From Arctopsyche grandis (Eukaryota; Arthropoda; Insecta; Trichoptera; Hydropsychidae): a stretch of 64,000 nucleotides of DNA. Location of the stretch: the NCBI RefSeq assembly GCF_051622035.1, contig NC_135357.1, forward strand, positions 36,501,691 through 36,565,690. The letters run 5' to 3'. Under the pieces are notes generated by a model. The model searched no databases, was not told where the DNA came from, and saw nothing but the letters and a program-made list of their open reading frames with translations. A program made the position numbers and the translations under genes. Below, in pieces: positions 1-10,578 of the stretch (positions are counted from its first letter, which is position 1; every line of letters starts with the position of its first letter).

Positions 1-675
1 TTTCACGTTTTTCCGATTGTCTTTATTTTCCTAATTTTTACAAGTCTCTTTATTAGCTTCTTTTAAATTATCATGATTTGTAATACTTTCATCTTAATTC
101 TAAATTATATGTAAATAGGTTGTATTTAAAATGAAATAATAAAATAAAATGAAAAAATAGACGCTAAAAAGCGAAACCAAGCTGAGGCTTGTAATAAAAC
201 GAAGAGCTATGGAATCGAAGTTGTAAATAAAAATTCACCGACTCTTTAAGATGTTCTATAATTAATAGTACATGCCAACTATTAGTCTCCAATTTTGTTG
301 AACTAAAATCCACTAATAAATTTATATTTAATAAAAATCACGAACTTCCACGAGACGCACATATGAAAAACACGAATTCGGATGTTACTGTGAAAACTAA
401 TTCCAACGGCGCTTACTTCATTAAATTGATTTGAATGCGAAATTCATACACTATGAACGTACATACTGATTTATTTATTATTTCATACGTTGATGATCAA
501 ACCCTACCCGGCTAACAACATACGTATGCACATACGCATTTTATGTGATGAAGGTGCAGGCCGTGACACAGAATCTAGTTTTTAATATAGATTTTGTATG
601 GCCGTTCAGATTAGAAAATCGCGACTGAACTAAATTTGTAAATTATGATAAATAAATCCGAAATATAATTTTTGT
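1..675. other. AT-rich spacer downstream of H3
   Basis: No coding region or RNA gene is recognised. The stretch is AT-rich with short low-complexity runs, as expected for spacer between histone genes. It ends at the H3 mRNA stem-loop. Confidence 0.6.
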
Positions 676-691
676 GGCCCTGAAAAGGGCC
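676..691 (-). terminator. Histone H3 mRNA 3' stem-loop
   Basis: On the minus strand this reads GGCCCTTTTCAGGGCC, a 6-bp stem with a 4-base loop, 29 bases after the H3 stop. It matches the consensus element bound by stem-loop binding protein in replication-dependent histone mRNAs. Unlike the H4, H1 and H2B genes here, no TTTACA-type motif follows it. Confidence 0.95.
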
Positions 692-720
692 GTTTTGTTT
701 AATAGTAGGTCAGTAGATAT

Positions 721-1188
<468 letters not shown>

Positions 1189-1206
1189 TCAGCCGCATTG
1201 CACAAA

Positions 1207-1237
1207 TATTTATAGCATATGCGAGTGCTGTGATTGG
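1207..1237 (-). promoter_or_regulatory. H3 promoter: TATA box and CCAAT box
   Basis: On the minus strand TATAAATA lies at 1214-1207, about 76 bases before the H3 ATG, and CCAAT lies at 1237-1233 just upstream of it. Spacing and order fit a standard histone core promoter. Confidence 0.8.
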
Positions 1238-2095
1238 TCAGTTTGGGCGGCAAACGCTACCACCTGGTGCGCTTTTACAGTAGCTCTCAAACTGAGAAGA
1301 TACATGATGCAGAATTTATTTTGCATTCAATAATAAAATATATTTATATTTTAACATATGAACTTAATATAGTACCTGCTTAGATATTAAATATAAACAT
1401 TTTATATCCTTGATGTTACAATTAAACTTTTTTTTTCGATTCGTATTAACCCTTTGAATGTTGAGCAACGCCGATTGGCGTTTTTCCAATGGGTCCATAA
1501 GCTTGAAATATACGGCGATAGGCTTTGTTTTTTGAGTATATAAAAAATAAATAAGAATACTTACCGCTAAAAGCCTTTCCAGGTAGTATTGAACATGGTT
1601 CGTGTAATCCGTGTCAATGTTTATAAAGACTGGCTTAGACCGGAATTTCTCAATTTATAACTATAGCAGAATTTCTCGATGGAAATCCCTAACTACTGAG
1701 TATTTTAGATTGTGCCTTGGCACATATGTGGATTGTGAGCATTACATTTTAACAAAAATTAAGAAGATGCAACTAGTTTTGGAACAACACATTCATCAAT
1801 AGACTTCTTTTGTTTATTTTATATTGTTGCAAGATATATTAGAGAGTCTAAACACACCTTTACAAATCTCGAAATCATCGGCGATAGTTATTTTGAGTGG
1901 TGATTTTGGGTTTTTATACCTGCTTTCAGTGGTGTCACCTTAATGGTTTCCGGAAACCCGTTAGAAATTTAAAAAGTCATATAATTTTTTCAAAAATTAT
2001 ACAAATCTTGAAAATTGTTTTGAACAGTTACAAATTCGAAAAGGTCCCAGTCGATTACATACAGATAAAGAGAAAAGACCTTTTTTGAAATATAT

Positions 2096-3445
2096 TGTAA
2101 CGTTACATAGAGAGACGCCCCGTAGACCGGTGACGTCATGGTGACGCCGACCAATGGTGGAGTCGGGCGTTGCGGCCAATGGCTGCACCCGACTCCTTGA
2201 CCAATGACTATACATGTTTACGTGTCATAACGTGTATGCGCTGAGCGCTGAATATTTATAAGTATGGTGCGCTCTCGAACGGTGGCATTTCCTCGGCCCC
2301 ACGCTATTCAACCTTTACACACACGACATACCCACTCCAACACATAGGTACACAAACATCGCACAGTACGCCGACGACACGGCCATCTTAGCGAGCTCCG
2401 TCGGCCCCAAGGGAGTCTCGCTCGCCCTCCAGAAGTACTCGGACCAACTGGTAGCGTGGTACGATAAATGGCTGATGAAAATCAACCCGGATAAAAGTCA
2501 GGCAATATTCTTCTCCAGACGTAAAAAACGGTGCAAACCAGCCAAGCCAGTCATTATAAACGACAAACCAGTCAACTGGACCACGTCTACCCGCTACCTG
2601 GGGGTAATAATCGACCGCAAATTAACCTGGAGACCCCTCATCACTAACGCGGTGCGTAAAGCTAGGGCAGTTGCGTCAAAGCTTTACCCACTATGCAAAC
2701 CAAACAGCAAGCTCTCGCTTAAAAACAAGTGCTTGCTGTATAAATCCATCATCCGCCCACAAATCACGTACGCGAGCCCCGTGTGGGCTCACACTACCAT
2801 CTCCAACAGATCCATACTCAGACTACAGACAATTCAAAACAAATTCTTGCGTGCCACGGGCAACTACGACTGGTACACAAGAAACACTATAATTCACAAT
2901 GACCTAAGCATTGACTACCTCGACAAACACGTACACAAACTTGCCGTGAACTACTTCAAGTCTCTCGGCAAAATAGACAATCCCCTGATCAATTCCCTCA
3001 GTGTGACCAAACTCACGTCCAATCAAAGACCCATCGACATTCTGAAGATGGGTATAGGCTAAAATAGCATCCATTTAACTAACTAGACTCAACCACCTCC
3101 AAACGGTCCATACCCGTTAACCACCCACTAACACACTAACCCCGACAGTATCCCACAGATGTTGCACTAATTTTGCTTAGTGTTCCAGATCGACAAACAC
3201 TCCACAAGCGAGCAGCCGCCAGCCCGCACCACAAACATCACCGAGAGTCCGATCCCATACAACACGTTCGATAGATAGGTTAAGGGAGTGTCACTTCCCT
3301 ATAAACTATCGATAAAACGCAGCCACAAACAACGGTGGCATTCAGATCCTGACCTCCACCGGACGAGCAGCAATAAAGAGTTGGAACCTGCCTGCGTGTT
3401 TTCTTGTACCTCGACCTGACTCCACTTACCTCTGAATACTCTTCA
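2096..3445 (+). mobile_element. Gypsy-2 solo LTR, split by a LINE-A fragment
   Basis: The sequence begins TGTAACGTTACATAG and ends GAATACTCTTCA, matching the LTRs of the Gypsy-2 copy at 45921-49899. ATAT flanks it on both sides (2092-2095 and 3446-3449) as target duplication. A LINE-A fragment sits inside it. No internal Gypsy sequence is present, so this is a solo LTR left after recombination. Confidence 0.85.
2290..3330 (+). mobile_element. LINE-A 5'-truncated copy (ORF2 C-terminus and 3' UTR)
   Basis: The fragment encodes the last part of a Jockey-clade reverse transcriptase, from the PQGSILGP-type region onward (longest ATG-started stretch 2475-3062), followed by a complete 3' UTR ending CGCAGCCACAAAC without poly(A). 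It is flanked by a 12-bp target duplication, AACGGTGGCATT, at 2278-2289 and 3331-3342. It is therefore an ordinary target-primed insertion, and it landed inside a Gypsy-2 LTR. Confidence 0.93.
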
Positions 3446-3555
<110 letters not shown>

Positions 3556-3732
3556 ATTTGTATAAAAAAATTTGGAAACTCGTTGTAACAAAATTGGGGT
3601 GACACCACTGCCTGCTTTCTATTGGATTTCTAAATAATTCAAGATGCAAATGTTGGCGAAATTTTCAGCATGGCGGGCTTTCAACAGAAAAGACGTCAGC
3701 ACCCAAAGGGTTAAGCGTCCCGATTCCAATTA

Positions 3733-4570
3733 CACTGAGCAACAAAAAATCACGTTTTTGAGTTACCAGAGCGGAGACTAGCCAATCTTTACTAAGTTTG
3801 ACCCACTAAATTCGAATATGATATTGATTTTTGTTGGTGGGTGATTGTTTACGAGATATGAGCGTTTAAAAAGATCCGCGATTTTTACAGTTTTTTGGCA
3901 TTTGCGGTCTTTAACTCAAAATTTAGGATTGTTAGGCTCAAAGTGAGTATTGGAATCAATACTCAGATAATTTTCCTATTTATTGTTATATTTCATTGCT
4001 TAAAAATACGTTATCGTTTCATGCTTTCGTTGTGTATATGGTTGTAGCGCGTAATATTTGGGTGCAAGCGAGATGGCATGTAGCCAACCGCTGTACTCTG
4101 TGAGGTGGATTACAATTGCATTTAAATTGCAATTACCGCTTGAGTTAGTACGTTTAGATAAAAAAAATATTGAGATAGAAAACCAATCCTTATAAACGTG
4201 GTGAAATAAAAAATTTGCCAAATAAATGAAAAATAGCACGGAAAAAAAATCCGTAAAAAAAATATATTTTTGACTTTTAAAATTCGCTACACAATTAATT
4301 AGAAATATTTTAAAGCAATGAAATATAACAATTAATAGGAAAAATATCTGACTATTGATTCCAATACTCACTTTGAGCGTAACATTCCTAAATTTTGAGT
4401 TAAAGACCGCAACATTCAAAAAACTGTAAAAATCGCGGATTTTTTTAAACGCTCATATGTCGTAAACGATCACCCACCAACAAAAATCAATATCATATTC
4501 GAATTCAGTGGGTCAAAATTAGTAAAGATTGGCTAGTCTCTGCTCTGGTATTATTTTTTGTTGCTCAGTG
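3733..4570. mobile_element. MITE-like element with about 240-bp terminal inverted repeats
   Basis: The left end begins CACTGAGCAACAAAAAAT and the right end closes with its near-complement, GTTGCTCAGTG. The inverted match runs inward for about 240 bases at each end with scattered differences. TTA flanks both ends (3730-3732 and 4571-4573). The middle 350 bases are AT-rich and non-coding. The CACTG start and 3-bp duplication would suit a CACTA-type or PIF/Harbinger-type relative, but without a transposase I leave it unassigned. Confidence 0.8.
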
Positions 4571-5130
4571 TTATTATTCACCATCGTATTGGCGGTATTG
4601 ATTTGAATACCTATTGTTGATTAAACCGCGAAAAAGGGCAATGTTTGAAATCTATCGGAATAATGTAGGATATAATTATCTATGTAAATAGCTAAAATTA
4701 TATAAATAAATAATACACATATCTTGTTCGACCATGAGCGAAATGAAATATATAAGAGGTTTGTAAAAACAAAATCTACATTCAACATCACCGAGAGTCC
4801 GATCCCATATAACACGTTAGATAGATAGGTCAAGGGAGTGTCACTACCCTAGAAAACTATCGATAAAACGTAGCCACAAAGAAGAAAATCTACATATGTT
4901 TCTAAATAATAAATTAATTAGTTAAAAAAATTCGACCACGTTGAGAAGCACTGAACGTGTTTGAAAACTAGTGAAATCCCGATTGATTTTTTTTTATCTT
5001 ATAATTTTGATTAATTCACATATAAAATGTAATAAATATTACTATTCCTCGTCGCAAGTTTCTGTTGGCATCGTATGCATTTATGTACATATTGGGAAAA
5101 TTGGTGATAATGAGTCACTGCCGCCGAAAG
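4571..5130. other. Spacer upstream of H4
   Basis: This is AT-rich sequence with no gene seen. It contains one very short LINE-A tail (4782-4884) and leads into the H4 promoter. Confidence 0.6.
4782..4884 (+). mobile_element. LINE-A 3' tail, extremely 5'-truncated
   Basis: Only about the last 100 bases of the LINE-A 3' UTR are present, including the terminal hairpin and the CGATAAAACG end. An 11-bp target duplication, AAAATCTACAT, flanks it at 4771-4781 and 4885-4895. This shows that the last 100 bases suffice as a 3' end for integration. Confidence 0.88.
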
Positions 5131-5138
5131 TATAAATA
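5131..5138 (+). promoter_or_regulatory. H4 TATA box
   Basis: TATAAATA lies 103 bases before the H4 ATG. The leader that follows, with GAGACTCATTCGC, is shared with the second H4 gene, but the TATA box is not. Confidence 0.8.
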
Positions 5139-5234
5139 CGGGCGTTTTCTTGTTGAGACTCATTCGCTCGCCAGAGTTCGTCCTGTTCGGACGTCTGTCT
5201 AGCTCTCACTCTCGTTCGACCGACACTTCACTGA

Positions 5235-5552
<318 letters not shown>

Positions 5553-5587
5553 ACAAATAAATGAATTGACATCGTAAACAAAAAAAA

Positions 5588-5603
5588 GGCCCTTTTCAGG
5601 GCC
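5588..5603 (+). terminator. Histone H4 mRNA 3' stem-loop (copy 1)
   Basis: GGCCCTTTTCAGGGCC is followed by ACCAAACCAT and then directly by the Gypsy-1 LTR. The motif TTTACAAAG found 9-10 bases after the stem-loop in other histone genes here is cut off and now lies at 10578-10586. Confidence 0.95.
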
Positions 5604-5613
5604 ACCAAACCAT

Positions 5614-5843
5614 TGTAACGTACGCCCCCGCAGCCGAAGGAGTGGGGGGAAACTACCCCCGCCCTCGGATGCTGGGGAGTGGGAGAAAGTACCGCTACTT
5701 TCTCAGCTATAAAAGAAGCGCCCTTTCCTTCGGAAGTCGAGTCGGACCACAGCTTTCTCTGAGAACTGTCGTTTCCTTTAGACTCCCATCTCTGCTGGTC
5801 TTTCCCTGTTCAGTCAAAGCCACCCACTTCACCCCACGTTACA
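5614..5843 (+). repeat. Gypsy-1 copy 1, 5' LTR
   Basis: This 230-bp LTR starts TGTAACGTACG and ends CCACGTTACA. CTATAAAAG near 5708 is a plausible TATA box for the element. Confidence 0.95.
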
Positions 5844-5895
5844 CTGGTGTCAGAAGTGTTTGACCTGAGCCGCAAAAGGAATACACCACGCAAAG

Positions 5896-6900
5896 ATGCC
5901 CCCAAAAAGGAGACAGGCATCTCCTCACCAGTTGGACGATCCATCACGTGTGGAACGTCTGGAGGAGCAGATGGCGCGACTCGTCGCGCTTCTCGAGAGG
6001 GACACCACAACACGCACGCCAGCGATTCCGGCAAGCCCTTCAACGAGGGTCCCAGCGGTTCCGGCGAGCACACTGAGTCCCTCGTCATCAGTATGCAGAA
6101 ACGACGCTACTCCACGACCTGTCACCGACCCCATGCTAGGAAGCACCATCCACAAGCAACCGACCGAGCTTCCTGTTTTCGACGGAACGGGCGACGTAGA
6201 ACGATTCATCCGCGAATTTGAAATCGTGTCACGAGCCCTACGCTGCGAACCGACGGCAAACTCACTCATTCTCGCTCTACGAGGTCAAGCGAGAATATTC
6301 CTCATCGACGAAGTACCGAAAGAAGCGTACGAAGCGTACGAGGAGCTGAGGGAGAGGCTGGTGAAGCGCTTCAAATCTTCGCCACACCCGTACGACGCAT
6401 TCCGTGACCTAATTTCCCCGTCGATCCGCAACAACGACGACATAGAAGCTCGGTTCGCGGACATCCGTCGAAAAAGGATGGAGGCCTTTCCAGAGCCTAT
6501 CCCGTTGGACGTCCTGGACAAGATACTCCTCATATTGTCGTTTCACGACGAGGATATCCGCGCTGCCGTCTTCACCGCAGATCCGAAGACCCCACTGCAG
6601 GAGCTGTTACGGCTCGCAAAACACGCGAGGGATGCGAAACGGCTGAGGAGTCAAGGGAGGGGGGCGGCCAACAGACCAGCCCAAGACCACCAGCCTCACT
6701 TCAATACCGCAGCTCGAAACGCCAGCAGACCTCCCTGGCAAGCGGAGGGCCGTAACGGCAACAGACCGCCCTGGCAAGGGCAAAGGAACTGCCGAAACTG
6801 CGGAAGCCCACAATGTCGCGGGCGGAACTGTCCGAAGGTACGGGCAGTCGAGAACGCCTCCGACGAGGAAGAGGTGCGATCCCAGTCGGGAAAAGAATAA
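5896..6900 (+). CDS. Gypsy-1 gag polyprotein (copy 1)
   Basis: This 334-residue structural protein of the retrotransposon particle begins at the ATG 53 bases after the 5' LTR. Residues of about 20-40 form a short heptad-like segment. The middle, about 90-250, has the helical capsid character of Ty3/Gypsy gag (a FIREFEIVSRAL-type block and later a KRMEAFPEPIPLD segment). Near the C-terminus there is one zinc knuckle, CRNCGSPQCRGRNC, which would bind element RNA. The last 88 bases overlap the pol frame, which lies in the -1 frame, so pol is probably made by the -1 frameshift known in this family. The copy at 30217-31221 appears to encode the same protein. Confidence 0.9.
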   Translation: MPPKRRQASPHQLDDPSRVERLEEQMARLVALLERDTTTRTPAIPASPSTRVPAVPASTLSPSSSVCRNDATPRPVTDPMLGSTIHKQPTELPVFDGTGDVERFIREFEIVSRALRCEPTANSLILALRGQARIFLIDEVPKEAYEAYEELRERLVKRFKSSPHPYDAFRDLISPSIRNNDDIEARFADIRRKRMEAFPEPIPLDVLDKILLILSFHDEDIRAAVFTADPKTPLQELLRLAKHARDAKRLRSQGRGAANRPAQDHQPHFNTAARNASRPPWQAEGRNGNRPPWQGQRNCRNCGSPQCRGRNCPKVRAVENASDEEEVRSQSGKE

Positions 6901-9900
6901 TGGTCAGTTCCACACGGGCAGGACTGATCATCGAAAATGAAGAAAAGCCCGTCCCAGTGTTAGGGAGCGTCGGCGACTCACCTTTCGTATTGGACACCGA
7001 AGGCGAGATCGGAGGAGTACCATGTAGGGTACTGTTGGATACCGGGGCAAGCGTCTCCGTTATCTCCAGCAAACTGTTCGCCAAAATTCCCCGCGAACAT
7101 AGAAAAAGGGTGAACGACAAAAGGGAAAGAATACGAGTCGCAGACGGTCGACACGTAGCGATCTACGTATGGGCCGAGACTACGTTGGCAATTAAAGGCA
7201 CACAAGCGAGATGGAAATTTGCCGTCACTGATTTCTCCTCAGAGGTCATCATGGGGATGGATCTCCTGCGCCACCTCAATACGATCGTCGAACTGGGAGG
7301 AACCACGACAAGGGTCACTTTCCGGAACGAAATTGCGCCCCATCGACCAGTAAGTTCAGTCCATTCGTGTCAGGAAATAAAAAGACACGAACTGAACGGA
7401 AAGCGACAAGACGACCTGCCCCGCCAACTGGACGCTGCTATCATCGACCTACCACCTGGAAAACGGTCGACGATCGTCAACTCCCTCCTCCAGCATCGAC
7501 AAGCCTTCGCCCAAAGCGAACGGGACTTAAGCCAAGTCCATAAAGGGAGCCATCGAATAAATAGCGGCGACGCCGCCCCCATCAAACAGGCCCATCGCAG
7601 AATACCGCTGCACAAGAAGACAGAGGTACGGTCCCTCATCAACGACTTGCTGACAAGACAAATCATCGAACCAGCAGCCGGTCCCTGGGCCTCCCCCATC
7701 GTATTGGTCACGAAAAAGACCGGCGAGTTGCGCCTCTGCGTTGACTATCGTCGGTTAAACGCCGTGACAACGAAAGATTCGTTCCCGATGCCACGAATGG
7801 ACGACGTTCTGGACAGACTCGCGGGTGCCAAATTTTTCTCGACGTTGGACCTGCAGAGTGGTTTTTGGCAAGTCCCAGTCGAAGAGAAAGACCGACCAAA
7901 AACCGCCTTTACCACTGAATTTGGTCTGTTCCAATTCCGTGTCATGCCTTTCGGCCTCTGCAACGCGCCTGCCACATTCTCCCGGCTAATGGAAGACATT
8001 CTCGGCGACCTGACCGGATCAACCTTGGTATATCTCGACGACATCATCATATATAGTCCGACCCCAGAGGCCCACTTGGAACACATCCAGACGGTCCTCA
8101 AACGCCTACTTGCGGTCGGACTCAAAATAAATACGCGGAAGTGCCAGCTGTTTAGGAATGAGGTCTGCTTCCTTGGCCATAAAATCAGCTCCCACGGCGT
8201 CTGCACGGATCCAGAGAAGACAAAAGCCGTGAGAGAGTGGCCCACCCCCAAATCGAAGGCACAACTCCGCAGCTTCTTAGGCCTCTGCACCTATTACCGG
8301 AGGTTTGTGCAAGGGTTTGCACAAACGGCGAAACCACTGCATCGTCTCACGGAGGAGAAAACAGTCTTCACGTGGGACCAAGACTGTGAGCATGCCTTCA
8401 ATGCCCTCAAAAACGCTCTGACAAATGCGGAAACAATGGCATTCCCCCGACCCGAGGGAATCTATATTCTGGACGCGGATGCCAGTCAACATGCCATCGG
8501 AGCCGTGCTCTCCCAAGTTCAAGACGGCGAGGAGAAGGTGATCGGGTACTATAGTCGCACCTTGAAGGCACCGGAACGGAACTACTGCGTCACCCGGAAA
8601 GAGCTGCTCGCCATCGTCGACGCAGTAGAGCACTTCCACCACTACCTGTACGGAAGCCCCTTCACACTCCGAACCGATCACGCCGCACTGACGTGGCTCC
8701 GCAGCTTCAGAAAACCTGAAGGTCAATGGGCCCGCTGGTTGCAACGACTGGGACAGTACCACATGGACGTACAGCATCGAGCAGGGAAGAAACACGGCAA
8801 CGCCGACGCCCTCTCTAGACGTCCATGTGACCCAGACTGCCCGAAATGCGCGAAAATAGAGAGTGAGCAAATAGCACCCGAAGCCAAACTCGTCACTCTA
8901 GGGAACCCACAAAGTCCCCAGGCCACCGACTCCACAATCTCACGCTTCATCGCATGGAAAGAGTCCGGGAGACGACCACTGTGGGAAGAAGTTTCGGCAG
9001 AAGAACCCGAAGTTCGGATTCTATGGGCCCAGTGGGACGCACTAACTGTCGACCAGGGTCAGCTCTTCCGGCGATGGGAAAGCCCAAACGGCGAGCGTCA
9101 GATCCTGCAATTGGTCATTCCCGAGAGCCACACAAATGAAATCCTATGGGAGATGCACAGTTCCCCGACTGGCGGACACTTCGGCGTCAATAAAACGCTA
9201 AAGAATGTCCGCCGCCGATACTACTGGCCAACATGCCGCCCCGACGTTATAAAATGGTGCGAAAAATGCCCCAGGTGTGCAGCGCAAAACGGACCACATA
9301 CGAGGAACAGGGCGGCCATGCGGCAATACGTGTCAGGGGCACCGATGGACCGAATGGCGATCGACATATTGGGACCGCTACCGGTTACCAATAGGGGGAA
9401 CCGTTACGTGCTAGTGGCCGCTGATTACTTCACAAAGTGGCCAGAAGCCATTCCCTTACCGGACCAAGAGGCGGAAACGGTAGCGGAAGCCCTAGTAACC
9501 CATGTCTTCGCCAAACTGGGCACACCTCGAGAACTGCACTCCGATCAAGGCCGTAATTTTGAAGCCCGAGTCTTTGCCGAAACGCTAGATAAATTGGGCA
9601 TCTGCAAAACTCGGACGACCCCTTACCACCCTCAGTCGGACGGGATGATCGAGAGGTTAAACCGCACTCTACTGGGATACCTCCGGAAATTCCTGTCCTA
9701 CTACGACGAGGAGGCAGAACGAGACTGGGACACGATGCTGTCCCCGTTCCTCATGGCTTACCGCTCAACCCCACACGACGCGACAGGAGAGTCGCCAGCC
9801 CTGATGATGTTCGGCAGGGAAATGCGCCTTCCGCCCCAACTTATCTACGGCGGACCCCCGGACAGTATACCCGAGCAATCAGCCCACAAATACGTCCAAA

Positions 9901-10220
9901 ATCTCATAGAAGGGATGGCGGAAACGCACAAATTCGCTCGGAAACACCTCCAGAAGACGCATAAAAGAATGAAAGCGGCTTACGACGGGAGGATCTGGGA
10001 ACCACGATACGAAGAGGGCGATCGCGTTTGGTTGCACAACCCAGCCAAGAAGCCCGGTCGCACCCTTAAACTCCAATCCCCTTGGGAAGGTCCGTTCCGG
10101 ATTATTAAGAGGATCAGCGACGTTGTCTATCGGATCCGCCGGGAAACAGGGAACTCCCGGTATCTGGTGGTACACGTCAACAGATTAGCGCGATACCTCG
10201 CAACACCGGATCCGATCTAA
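6813..10220 (+). CDS. Gypsy-1 pol polyprotein (copy 1)
   Basis: This is an uninterrupted 1,135-residue pol. In order it has an aspartic protease with the DTG active site near residue 76 and a reverse transcriptase with YLDD near residue 407. RNase H follows, with a DADAS motif near 555, then an integrase with an HHCC zinc-binding region around 780-830 and a D,D,E core near 850, 910 and 946. A short C-terminal tail completes it. The domain order PR-RT-RH-IN defines Ty3/Gypsy. It reads in the -1 frame relative to gag, overlapping it by 88 bases. Nothing resembling an envelope lies between the stop and the 3' LTR. The second copy on the minus strand is nearly identical. Confidence 0.95.
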   Translation: MSRAELSEGTGSRERLRRGRGAIPVGKRIMVSSTRAGLIIENEEKPVPVLGSVGDSPFVLDTEGEIGGVPCRVLLDTGASVSVISSKLFAKIPREHRKRVNDKRERIRVADGRHVAIYVWAETTLAIKGTQARWKFAVTDFSSEVIMGMDLLRHLNTIVELGGTTTRVTFRNEIAPHRPVSSVHSCQEIKRHELNGKRQDDLPRQLDAAIIDLPPGKRSTIVNSLLQHRQAFAQSERDLSQVHKGSHRINSGDAAPIKQAHRRIPLHKKTEVRSLINDLLTRQIIEPAAGPWASPIVLVTKKTGELRLCVDYRRLNAVTTKDSFPMPRMDDVLDRLAGAKFFSTLDLQSGFWQVPVEEKDRPKTAFTTEFGLFQFRVMPFGLCNAPATFSRLMEDILGDLTGSTLVYLDDIIIYSPTPEAHLEHIQTVLKRLLAVGLKINTRKCQLFRNEVCFLGHKISSHGVCTDPEKTKAVREWPTPKSKAQLRSFLGLCTYYRRFVQGFAQTAKPLHRLTEEKTVFTWDQDCEHAFNALKNALTNAETMAFPRPEGIYILDADASQHAIGAVLSQVQDGEEKVIGYYSRTLKAPERNYCVTRKELLAIVDAVEHFHHYLYGSPFTLRTDHAALTWLRSFRKPEGQWARWLQRLGQYHMDVQHRAGKKHGNADALSRRPCDPDCPKCAKIESEQIAPEAKLVTLGNPQSPQATDSTISRFIAWKESGRRPLWEEVSAEEPEVRILWAQWDALTVDQGQLFRRWESPNGERQILQLVIPESHTNEILWEMHSSPTGGHFGVNKTLKNVRRRYYWPTCRPDVIKWCEKCPRCAAQNGPHTRNRAAMRQYVSGAPMDRMAIDILGPLPVTNRGNRYVLVAADYFTKWPEAIPLPDQEAETVAEALVTHVFAKLGTPRELHSDQGRNFEARVFAETLDKLGICKTRTTPYHPQSDGMIERLNRTLLGYLRKFLSYYDEEAERDWDTMLSPFLMAYRSTPHDATGESPALMMFGREMRLPPQLIYGGPPDSIPEQSAHKYVQNLIEGMAETHKFARKHLQKTHKRMKAAYDGRIWEPRYEEGDRVWLHNPAKKPGRTLKLQSPWEGPFRIIKRISDVVYRIRRETGNSRYLVVHVNRLARYLATPDPI

Positions 10221-10344
10221 AATTAAAACCCCGTATTGTATTTCCTTGTATTTGTTTATTTATTGTATTTCCTTGTATTTGTTTGTATATGCTTTTGTAC
10301 ATTAATAAATCGCTCGAGACGACCGATCCTGAAGGAGAGGGCAG

Positions 10345-10574
10345 TGTAACGTACGCCCCCGCAGCCGAAGGAGTGGGGGGAAACTACCCCCGCCCTCGGA
10401 TGCTGGGGAGTGGGAGAAAGTACCGCTACTTTCTCAGCTATAAAAGAAGCGCCCTTTCCTTCGGAAGTCGAGTCGGACCACAGCTTTCTCTGAGAACTGT
10501 CGTTTCCTTTAGACTCCCATCTCTGCTGGTCTTTCCCTGTTCAGTCAAAGCCACCCACTTCACCCCACGTTACA
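10345..10574 (+). repeat. Gypsy-1 copy 1, 3' LTR
   Basis: This 230-bp LTR is identical by eye to the 5' LTR. The polypurine tract GAAGGAGAGGGCAG lies directly upstream (10331-10344). Confidence 0.95.
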
Positions 10575-10578
10575 CCAT

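Larger units (their letters stand above)
5614..10574 (+). mobile_element. Ty3/Gypsy LTR retrotransposon Gypsy-1, copy 1
   Basis: This 4,961-bp element has two 230-bp LTRs that look identical by eye, TG...CA ends and a CCAT target duplication (5610-5613 and 10575-10578). A primer-binding site, TGGTGTCAGAAGTG at 5845-5858, is complementary to the 3' end of a leucine tRNA as I recall it. A purine-rich tract lies just before the 3' LTR. It carries gag and pol and no envelope gene. The element looks whole and very young. It inserted after the H4 duplication, because the other arm has the empty site. Confidence 0.96.

Noticed and set aside
1611-2088. Short open frames inside the piggyBac-like element
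   Set aside because: They show no transposase motifs and are broken by AT-rich non-coding sequence.
4000-4419. 139-residue hydrophobic open frame
   Set aside because: It lies across the MITE's AT-rich middle and one inverted repeat; no start context, homology or second copy supports it.
5614-10574. Gypsy-1 as an envelope-bearing (errantivirus-like) element
   Set aside because: Only about 125 bases lie between the pol stop and the 3' LTR; no envelope frame exists.
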